Shown here: one piece after another, positions 1 through 6,738 of the stretch
Layout: each line of letters begins with the position of its first letter
Numbering within the stretch: the first letter of the stretch is position 1
Assembly: GCA_025351985.1 (NCBI GenBank)
Contig: JANXUW010000081.1
Location: 1 to 6,738 of the forward strand
Length of the DNA: 6,738 bases
Origin: Pseudolysobacter sp.
GTDB taxonomy: Bacteria; Pseudomonadota; Gammaproteobacteria; Xanthomonadales; Rhodanobacteraceae
Reading direction: 5' to 3'
The notes under the pieces: model-generated
Database searches by the model: none
Seen by the model: only the letters and a program-made list of their open reading frames with translations
What the model was told of the DNA's origin: nothing
Translations under genes and position numbers: made by a program

Positions 1-1262
1 TTGAAGACATGGTCAACGAAGGCGTGCGCCGCGCCTACAATCACCCGGACAACAAACTGCGCGCATCGGTGCTCGCCGATCCGGCCGGCAAACGGACCAA
101 TACCCGCGACAACACACCGGCCGTGGTGAACGTATCGGTCGTGCCGGGCGACAAACTCGATGTGATCGTCGCGGCCAAGGGCGGCGGCTCGGAGGCGAAA
201 TCGAAATTCGTGATGCTCAATCCGTCCGACTCGGTGGTCGACTGGGTGCTCAAAACCGTGCCGACGATGGGCGCCGGCTGGTGTCCGCCGGGCATGCTCG
301 GCATCGGCATCGGCGGCACGGCAGAGAAGGCCATGCTGCTGGCAAAAGAGGCTTTGATGGAGACGATCAATATCCAGGAATTGATCGCGCGCGGGCCGAG
401 CAATCGTGCCGAAGAATTGCGTCTGGAAATCTATGAAAAAGTGAATGCGCTTGGCATCGGTGCGCAAGGCCTTGGCGGCTTGACCACGGTACTGGACGTC
501 AAGGTGCGTGATTATCCGACCCACGCGGCGAATCTGCCGGTGGCAATGATTCCGAATTGTGCGGCGACACGGCACGCGCATTTTGTGCTTGATGGTTCGG
601 GCTCGGTGACGCTCGATCCGCCGTCGCTGGAAGACTGGCCGAAGCTGACTTACGACACGTCGAAAGGTCGCCGTGTCAATCTCGATACGATCACGCGCGA
701 AGAAGTCACGACGTGGAAACCGGGCGAGACTCTGCTGCTCAACGGCAAGCTGCTGACCGGCCGCGATGCCGCGCATAAACGTTTGATCGACATGCTCAAT
801 CGCGGCGAAAAATTGCCGGTCGATTTCACCAATCGTTTTATCTACTACGTTGGTCCGGTCGATCCGGTGCGCGATGAAGTCGTCGGCCCGGCCGGCCCGA
901 CCACGGCCACGCGAATGGACAAGTTCACACGACAGATGCTTGAGCAAACCGGCTTGCTCGGCATGGTCGGAAAATCCGAACGTGGACCGACCGCAATCGC
1001 CGCGATCAAGGACAACCAAGCGGTCTATTTGATGGCGGTCGGCGGCGCGGCCTATCTGGTATCGAAGGCGATCAAGGCATCACGTGTGCTGGCGTTTGAG
1101 GATCTCGGCATGGAGGCAATCTACGAGTTCGAGGTCAAGGATATGCCCGTTACGGTCGCTGTCGATTCCGGCGGCACTTCGGTGCATATCACCGGGCCGA
1201 AAGAATGGCAGTCGCGCATCGGCAAGATTCCGGTGGTGGTCGAATCCGCGGCAGTCCGCTGA
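1..1262 (+). CDS. fumA: Class I fumarate hydratase (iron-sulfur), C-terminal ~419 residues, 5' truncated by window edge
   Basis: Catalyses reversible hydration of fumarate to L-malate in the cytoplasmic TCA cycle. The reading frame is open from the first full codon (position 3), so the visible ATG at 9 is internal. Family members are about 500-550 residues, so roughly 85-130 N-terminal residues lie outside the window. Two of the three expected [4Fe-4S] ligands are visible, counting from the ATG at 9: Cys92 in GWCPPGMLGIGIGG and Cys184 in IPNCAATRHAHF. Their spacing (92) is close to the 94 recalled between the second and third ligands of E. coli FumA; the first ligand should lie just upstream of the window. 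The C-terminal beta domain starts near residue 240 and shows NGKLLTGRDAAHKR, GPTTATRMD and VDSGGTSVH, all typical of two-domain class I fumarases. FumA and FumB cannot be told apart here, and tartrate dehydratase-like relatives are less likely. The TGA at 1260-1262 ends it, 102 bases before the next gene. Confidence 0.95.
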   Translation, partial: EDMVNEGVRRAYNHPDNKLRASVLADPAGKRTNTRDNTPAVVNVSVVPGDKLDVIVAAKGGGSEAKSKFVMLNPSDSVVDWVLKTVPTMGAGWCPPGMLGIGIGGTAEKAMLLAKEALMETINIQELIARGPSNRAEELRLEIYEKVNALGIGAQGLGGLTTVLDVKVRDYPTHAANLPVAMIPNCAATRHAHFVLDGSGSVTLDPPSLEDWPKLTYDTSKGRRVNLDTITREEVTTWKPGETLLLNGKLLTGRDAAHKRLIDMLNRGEKLPVDFTNRFIYYVGPVDPVRDEVVGPAGPTTATRMDKFTRQMLEQTGLLGMVGKSERGPTAIAAIKDNQAVYLMAVGGAAYLVSKAIKASRVLAFEDLGMEAIYEFEVKDMPVTVAVDSGGTSVHITGPKEWQSRIGKIPVVVESAAVR

Positions 1263-1364
1263 TGGGGCAGTTTGTTGCCGCGCTGGATTGCGTCGATCTT
1301 GCGGCGATATTCATTTCGATCTGCGATCATGCAAAAAGAACATAACGATTGATCGAGGCAAGGC

Positions 1365-2306
1365 ATGGAATACGAACACGGCATCAGCGCGATTGACACC
1401 GGTTTTTTCCGTCCGCGATTTGATGCGAGCCATCTGATTGTCGAGCAAGGACGCGCGGCATTCGTCGATGTCGGCACCAACTATTCGGTACCCGGATTGC
1501 TGGCGGCATTGTCGGCGGAAGGTCTGACGCCGGCTGATGTCGATTACGTGATCCTCACGCATGTGCACCTCGATCACTCTGGCGGCGCAGGCATGCTGAT
1601 GCGCGAACTGCCGAACGCGCAATTGATCGTGCATCCACGCGGTGCGCGCCACATGATCGATCCGACGCAATTGATCGCCGGCGCCACCGCGGTTTACGGC
1701 CCCGAGGAAATCCAGCGCAGTTATGGCGAATTGATCGCGGTGCCGGAGGAGCGTGTGGTGCAGGCGGGAGATGGTTTTGTCATCGATCTCGCTGGACGAT
1801 TATTGCTGTGTCTCGATACGCCGGGACACGCGCGCCACCACATCTGCATTTACGATGAGCGCAGTCGTTCGTTTTTTACCGGCGATACGTTTGGATTGTC
1901 GTATCGCGAATTCGATACGGAGCGGGGCGCATTCATCATTCCGACCAGCACGCCCGTGCAGTTCGAACCCGATGCGCTGCGTGCCTCGATCGAACGCATG
2001 CTCACATATTCGCCGGAGGCGATGTTCCTAACGCATTACAGCCGTATCACTGATGTGCCGCGGCTCGCCGAGAATCTGATCGAACAGATTCAGGCAATGG
2101 TCGATATCGCGAATGCAAATTCAGGCGCTGCCGATCGGCATACTCAGATCATGGCGCAGCTTGCCGACCTCTATATCGGGCGGGCCGAAGCGCATGGTTG
2201 CAGGATGGATGCCGCGCACATGCGCGAACTTTTGGCGATGGACATTGAACTGAATGCGCAAGGGCTGGAAGTATGGCTGGACCGAAAAAAAGCTGCGGCG
2301 GCATGA
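1365..2306 (+). CDS. MBL-fold (metallo-beta-lactamase superfamily) metallo-hydrolase
   Basis: A 313-residue predicted cytoplasmic hydrolase with no signal peptide. The canonical dinuclear metal set is complete: HxHxDH at residues 66-71 (THVHLDH), His155 in DTPGHARHH, Asp174 in FFTGDTFG, and His224 in MFLTHYSR. The superfamily includes glyoxalase II, lactonases, RNases and others; the substrate cannot be read from the sequence. The core fold ends near residue 230, and a helical C-terminal extension of about 80 residues follows. The C-terminus is Lys/Ala-rich (RKKAAAA). ATG 1365 is chosen because GAGG at 1355-1358 sits 6 bases upstream and the protein begins with a typical first strand (ISAIDTGFF). 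It lies 102 bases downstream of the fumarase on the same strand with no terminator-like hairpin between, so co-transcription is possible but unproven. GC-rich codon use matches its neighbours. Confidence 0.9.
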   Translation: MEYEHGISAIDTGFFRPRFDASHLIVEQGRAAFVDVGTNYSVPGLLAALSAEGLTPADVDYVILTHVHLDHSGGAGMLMRELPNAQLIVHPRGARHMIDPTQLIAGATAVYGPEEIQRSYGELIAVPEERVVQAGDGFVIDLAGRLLLCLDTPGHARHHICIYDERSRSFFTGDTFGLSYREFDTERGAFIIPTSTPVQFEPDALRASIERMLTYSPEAMFLTHYSRITDVPRLAENLIEQIQAMVDIANANSGAADRHTQIMAQLADLYIGRAEAHGCRMDAAHMRELLAMDIELNAQGLEVWLDRKKAAAA

Positions 2307-2653
2307 TTCAAGCCATATATTGGCATCGTGACAATTATAGAATACTCATAAATTTCATTGTGTTGCGTTGCTTATGAGGCGTGCGATCAACAGTCCGCCG
2401 TGACCAATGTGCAGTGCCATGCCGCAAGCGTTGAGGATTCGTTAAGTCAGTTGTTTGCATTTATTCGCTTTTTCTTTGGGACTACCGTAATATCCACTCA
2501 CTGTGTTTGCTGGGGTCACTGTGAATCGTGGCCTGATGTGGTTGGTTTCGATCTTCTGCACGTTTCACCTCGCTGTATTTACTCCTTGCACACTCAGTAA
2601 TCGACGACGAAATATCTTGTCGTTATATCAATCATATGTTCCAGGAGTTAGTT
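2307..2653 (+). promoter_or_regulatory. Gene-free stretch: probable promoter and long leader of the cold-shock gene
   Basis: These 347 bases separate the hydrolase stop from the cold-shock start. They are clearly more AT-rich than the flanking genes, especially 2307-2360 and 2440-2500. TA-rich boxes that could act as -10 elements occur at 2338-2343 (TAGAAT) and 2488-2493 (TAATAT), but neither has a good -35 at 16-18 bases. TCACTGTG is repeated at 2498-2505 and 2516-2523. A stem-loop GACGACGA/TTGTCGTT (2603-2610 with 2617-2624, two G-U pairs, 6-base loop) ends about 30 bases before the start codon. AGGAG at 2643-2647 is the ribosome binding site. Long leaders that refold with temperature are known for enterobacterial cspA; a similar role here is inference. 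An open frame at 2358-2600 lacks a ribosome binding site and family resemblance and is not called. Confidence 0.5.
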
Positions 2654-2863
2654 ATGTCAGAGCGTGAAACCGGTACGGTAAAGTGGTTCAACGACGCCAA
2701 GGGCTTCGGCTTCATCAGCCGTGACAGCGGCGACGACCTTTTCGTGCACTTCCGCGCCATCCAGTCAAGCGGCTTCAAGTCGCTGCAGGAAGGCCAGAAG
2801 GTCAGCTTCAAGGTTGTGCCGGGTCAGAAAGGCCAGCAGGCTGACGAAGTACAGCCGCTGTAA
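2654..2863 (+). CDS. cspA: Cold-shock domain protein, CspA family
   Basis: A 69-residue single cold-shock domain, the usual size of bacterial Csp proteins. It binds single-stranded RNA/DNA and acts as an RNA chaperone or antiterminator in the cytoplasm. RNP1 is seen as KGFGFI (residues 16-21) and RNP2 as LFVHF (29-33), preceded by the diagnostic [14 protein letters not shown]. The alternative upstream ATG at 2636 would add six residues (MFQELV) and would place AGGAG inside the coding sequence. ATG 2654 is preferred because AGGAG (2643-2647) is 6 bases upstream and [12 protein letters not shown] is a standard family N-terminus. It appears monocistronic: a long leader precedes it and a strong terminator follows 27 bases after the stop. 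The symbol is family-level only; cold induction cannot be inferred because paralogues differ in regulation. The sequence resembles Xanthomonadales Csp proteins as I recall them. Confidence 0.95.
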   Translation: MSERETGTVKWFNDAKGFGFISRDSGDDLFVHFRAIQSSGFKSLQEGQKVSFKVVPGQKGQQADEVQPL

Positions 2864-2866
2864 GTC

Positions 2867-2889
2867 GCAAAAACACTAAAGTTTTTTGC
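2867..2889 (+). repeat. AT-rich hairpin immediately after the cold-shock stop codon
   Basis: GCAAAAA (2867-2873) pairs with TTTTTGC (2883-2889), and the loop contains ACT/AGT that can extend the pairing, so the whole 23-base block is nearly palindromic. It sits 3 bases after the stop codon and directly abuts the GC-rich terminator stem. It may protect the 3' end or form part of a tandem terminator; that role is inference. Confidence 0.5.
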
Positions 2890-2922
2890 AAAGCCCCGGT
2901 CGTTCGCGACCGGGGCTTTTTT
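2890..2922 (+). terminator. Rho-independent terminator of the cold-shock gene
   Basis: A perfect 12-bp stem, AAGCCCCGGTCG (2891-2902) with CGACCGGGGCTT (2907-2918), closes on a TTCG tetraloop. A2890/T2919 can add a thirteenth pair. A run of six T (2917-2922) follows. This is a textbook plus-strand intrinsic terminator. The minus strand lacks a comparable T run after the stem, so it is probably not bidirectional. Confidence 0.95.
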
Positions 2923-2935
2923 ATTGCTGAAAATC

Positions 2936-2952
2936 CGGTAGGAGGGCTACCG
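2936..2952. repeat. Small hairpin CGGTAG/CTACCG
   Basis: CGGTAG (2936-2941) pairs with CTACCG (2947-2952) around a 5-base loop (GAGGG). It lies just past the terminator. GTAG-headed stem-loops are a known form of REP element in Stenotrophomonas relatives, but one short copy is not enough to call a REP. Confidence 0.3.
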
Positions 2953-3017
2953 ACATGGATGAACAATGAAGGATTGCCGATGCACCGTATTAGCCCCTCG
3001 GCCTTGCACATTCATGC

Positions 3018-3058
3018 GCCTCGATTCGGCTCCGAATTATTCGTAACCGAATCGAGGC
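3018..3058. repeat. Perfect 12-bp inverted repeat with nested hairpin in the loop, between convergent genes
   Basis: GCCTCGATTCGG (3018-3029) is the exact reverse complement of CCGAATCGAGGC (3047-3058). The 17-base loop holds a second dyad, CGAA-TTA-TTCG (3033-3036 with 3040-3043), and the left arm can alternatively pair locally as TTCGG-CT-CCGAA (3025-3036). It lies 34 bases beyond the katG stop on katG's strand, so it may be the katG 3' stem-loop or terminator, although neither strand has a T run after it. A REP-type element is the alternative. Confidence 0.6.
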
Positions 3059-3091
3059 TATGCGATGGTGAAACCTGACTTCTAGCGTGGA

Positions 3092-5368
<2,277 letters not shown>

Positions 5369-5483
5369 CTATGATCACTTCAGGTCAATCCATCGCGGCT
5401 GAACGCCATGCGTTTGGAACAATTGCTCGATCTCGACCATGTTATAGCTAATGGGCAGACATGCTGCTATCTGGAGAGATCAC

Positions 5484-5867
5484 ATGCAATTGCGCATCTT
5501 GACGACAATTGTTGCCTCCCTGGCGGTTGCCGCAGCGATGGGAGGGACGTTGTATGCAATCGATTTCAGGGTTCCTGCAATCAACAGCATGAAAACCAGT
5601 CCGGGCGACACACACACGCCATTCGCAACGAGTCTGTCGAATCTCGGTTTGAAGGACGGCCTGGTCGAAGCACATGCGGACAGTTTGAGCGGCACCGTTC
5701 GCGTGAAACGTTTGCAGATGACAAACGCGTCGACGCTTCTGGCAAGAGTCTGCGAGGTGATGCCCAGCCACTTGTCATGGATCAAGCGCGTACGCGTATA
5801 TGCGCCCGACACGACCGACATGACGGATCCAGCGGCGACCGCTGAACTCAGTCAGTCGTGTCAGTGA
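5484..5867 (+). CDS. Small exported protein of unknown function
   Basis: A 127-residue protein I do not recognise. Residues 1-25 look like a Sec signal peptide: a short basic start (MQLR), a hydrophobic core ILTTIVASLAVAAAMGG, and possible cleavage after LYA (residue 25). There is no lipobox cysteine. The mature ~100 residues include a Thr/Ser-rich stretch near 38-52, a basic segment KRLQMT and IKRVRVY that could form beta strands, and two cysteines (90 and 126) that could form a disulfide in the periplasm. ATG 5484 is chosen because GGAG at 5473-5476 lies 7 bases upstream and the signal peptide begins there; the in-frame ATG at 5451 would add 11 residues before it without a clear ribosome site. 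It is divergent from katG across a 217-base gap. GC-rich codon use supports coding. An uncleaved membrane-anchored form is possible. Confidence 0.7.
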   Translation: MQLRILTTIVASLAVAAAMGGTLYAIDFRVPAINSMKTSPGDTHTPFATSLSNLGLKDGLVEAHADSLSGTVRVKRLQMTNASTLLARVCEVMPSHLSWIKRVRVYAPDTTDMTDPAATAELSQSCQ

Positions 5868-5972
5868 GATCGGCTGCAGCTGCTTTTCGCCAAGCAGTCG
5901 CATGGGATTGATAACCGATACCGAGTGCTGTTCACCGCACTTAGTTTCGATCTTTGTATGTATCTGATTAAT

Positions 5973-5998
5973 AAAAAAACGCATTTCAAAACGAAAGC
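5973..5998 (-). terminator. Possible weak minus-strand intrinsic terminator
   Basis: Read on the minus strand, GC-TTTC (5998-5993) pairs with GAAA-(T)-GC (5987-5981) around a 5-base loop, giving six pairs with one bulged T. One base later comes a run of seven T (plus-strand A5973-5979). The stem is short and AU-rich, so termination would be inefficient. If real, it implies transcription entering from the right. Confidence 0.3.
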
Positions 5999-6006
5999 CC
6001 TATCCG

Positions 6007-6121
6007 TTGAGCCTGAGGAAGATAAGTCTGCGCAGGTTTGAGCCTACGCACTTAAGTTCGAGCATTTTTGGTTGATGAGCAGACAAACTTGGTCACATTT
6101 GACCGCGGCGCAGACAAACTT
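6007..6121. repeat. Degenerate tandem repeat region with ~31-base period
   Basis: Two different exact direct repeats share the same 31-base period: TTGAGCCT at 6007-6014 and 6038-6045, and GCAGACAAACTT at 6079-6090 and 6110-6121. Loose similarity, with a pattern like AA-G/C-T then GCA then TTTG, continues between them with 30-32 base steps, suggesting four or so diverged units. The repeats are too short and unequal for a CRISPR array and show no leader or cas genes. Function is unknown. Confidence 0.5.
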
Positions 6122-6242
6122 ATGCATGTTTGTTCTCGGGAGTTTGGGACCCGAGTTTGGCCTTTCGTTCTTGCCTAGTTCAGACCGATAGTAAAGACCT
6201 TTCGCACCTCTCGCGTGGTGCGACTGGGCCAGCAATCGCGAG

Positions 6243-6713
6243 TTATGCTTTCGCATTGTCGCGCGCCCACACTATGCGAACGGATTCTGGTGTTCCACGC
6301 CCATGGCTAATGAGCAACCACGGTACCGTTAGACGTGGGCGGTCACGCTGAGAATCGAAAAGAGCGTGGACATAGCGGGACAGGACGATTCTCAGTCCTT
6401 CTGCATATGCCCGCAACAGTAGGTGAACTGCGGCGTTTGCGGCCGCAGACAGCATTGCGGGCCGTACATTGATGGGTTGGATTCCTTGCGCGGCACGGAT
6501 ACGCTGAAGATTTGAAAGCGCTTCGCTGTAGATTCCCAGAGAGTATTTTACTCGCTTGCTCAATGAGCTCGTATTTAAAAGTGGATTTGCGCCTGCGAAA
6601 GTTACGGGCAGAAATAGGATATCGCTCACCGACGCACGCGTAGCCTTTTCCACGACACACCGATCCCGGACGCGCATCCCCCGCAAGAAGCACTGAGATT
6701 CATCCCATGACAA
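6243..6713 (-). CDS. Doubtful 156-residue ORF, unknown
   Basis: An open frame on the minus strand that I do not recognise. In its favour, it is the longest frame in the right-hand 870 bases, and residues 55-120 have a plausible helical, alanine/leucine-rich composition (for example AANAAVHLLLRAYAEGLRIVL). Against it, no Shine-Dalgarno sequence precedes the ATG at 6713, third-position GC is only about half, unlike the strongly GC-biased neighbours, and another minus-strand frame stays open over 6343-6693. There is no signal peptide or clear transmembrane segment. It could be a horizontally acquired or decaying gene, or non-coding sequence open by chance. Confidence 0.25.
   Translation of the reverse strand: MSWDESQCFLRGMRVRDRCVVEKATRASVSDILFLPVTFAGANPLLNTSSLSKRVKYSLGIYSEALSNLQRIRAAQGIQPINVRPAMLSAAANAAVHLLLRAYAEGLRIVLSRYVHALFDSQRDRPRLTVPWLLISHGRGTPESVRIVWARDNAKA
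6348..6395. repeat. Perfect 10-bp inverted repeat
   Basis: CTGAGAATCG (6348-6357) is the exact reverse complement of CGATTCTCAG (6386-6395), with 28 bases between. It lies inside the doubtful minus-strand ORF. A nearby perfect palindrome, ACGGTACCGT, is at 6320-6329. It could be an RNA stem or a protein-binding dyad; no T run follows on either strand. Confidence 0.5.
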
Positions 6714-6738
6714 CGGAATGTGTCAATGAGGTGAGACA

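Larger units (their letters stand above)
5868..6242. other. Gene-free, hairpin-rich stretch after the exported protein
   Basis: No gene is called in these 375 bases. Base composition is more AT-rich than the left part of the window, notably 5941-5995. Stem-loops are frequent: CTGCTT/AAGCAG (5880-5897) just after the stop codon, without a T run; a bulged stem at 6023-6054 (TAAG-TGCG-AGG with CCT-CGCA-CTTA); GGTCA/TGACC (6091-6104); ACAAAC/GTTTGT (6114-6133); CTCGGG/CCCGAG (6135-6155); and TCGCACC/GGTGCGA (6202-6223). No tRNA cloverleaf or T-arm sequence was seen. Confidence 0.5.

Noticed and set aside
2358..2600. 80-residue frame in the leader upstream of the cold-shock gene
   Set aside because: No ribosome binding site, odd Cys/His-rich composition and no resemblance to a known family; the region is better explained as a leader.
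2636..2653. Upstream ATG for the cold-shock protein
   Set aside because: It would place AGGAG inside the coding region and add six residues not usual in the family; ATG 2654 has ideal spacing.
5408..5845. 145-residue plus-strand frame overlapping the exported protein
   Set aside because: Composition (many Cys, His, Arg, Asp) is typical of an out-of-frame shadow; the overlapping frame has a signal peptide and a ribosome binding site.
6051..6070. tRNA T-arm-like AGTTCGAGC
   Set aside because: No acceptor stem, D-arm or anticodon arm can be fitted around it.
6007..6133. CRISPR array
   Set aside because: Only two short repeat pairs of different sequence, no uniform repeat-spacer structure and no cas genes.
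6721..6738. Terminal inverted repeat of an insertion sequence at the right edge (TGTC...GACA)
   Set aside because: Only 4-bp arms are symmetric, no transposase is in view and the window ends there, so it cannot be supported.

Overview
The window is GC-rich chromosomal DNA from a proteobacterium. The cold-shock protein, the class I fumarase and the compact gene spacing best fit a gammaproteobacterium of the Xanthomonadales/Rhodanobacter type. That placement rests on recalled family resemblance, not a search. Most of the window (1 to about 5870) is ordinary housekeeping and stress-response sequence. The last ~870 bases are more AT-rich, poor in recognisable genes and rich in small repeats and hairpins.

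Layout, left to right. (1) Positions 1-1262, plus strand: the C-terminal ~419 residues of a class I (iron-sulfur) fumarate hydratase, cut by the window edge. (2) 1365-2306, plus: a metallo-beta-lactamase-fold hydrolase with a complete metal-binding set, 102 bases after the fumarase and possibly on the same transcript. (3) 2307-2653: a 347-base gene-free stretch that looks like promoter plus long leader for the next gene. (4) 2654-2863, plus: a 69-residue cold-shock (CspA-family) protein, followed by an AT-rich hairpin and a textbook intrinsic terminator. (5) 2923-3091: a convergent intergenic region with a nested palindromic element. (6) 3092-5266, minus: a full-length bifunctional catalase-peroxidase, KatG, with all catalytic residues. 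(7) 5267-5483: the divergent region between katG and the next gene, with a 17-base dyad that overlaps a possible katG -10 box. (8) 5484-5867, plus: a 127-residue unrecognised protein with a signal peptide. (9) 5868-6738: no confidently assigned gene. It contains two direct-repeat pairs that both have a 31-base period, a cluster of stem-loops, a possible minus-strand terminator, a perfect 10-bp inverted repeat, and one weak minus-strand ORF of 156 residues.

Functionally, fumarase belongs to the TCA cycle, KatG removes peroxide and the Csp protein is an RNA chaperone. The class I fumarase has an oxidant-sensitive [4Fe-4S] cluster, so a nearby katG is compatible with oxidative-stress physiology, but nothing in the sequence links them in one regulatory unit. 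No defence system, CRISPR array, tRNA, rRNA or intact mobile element was seen. The best candidates for something undescribed are the structured/repeat region at about 6000-6400, possibly a minus-strand RNA, and the secreted small protein divergent from katG.
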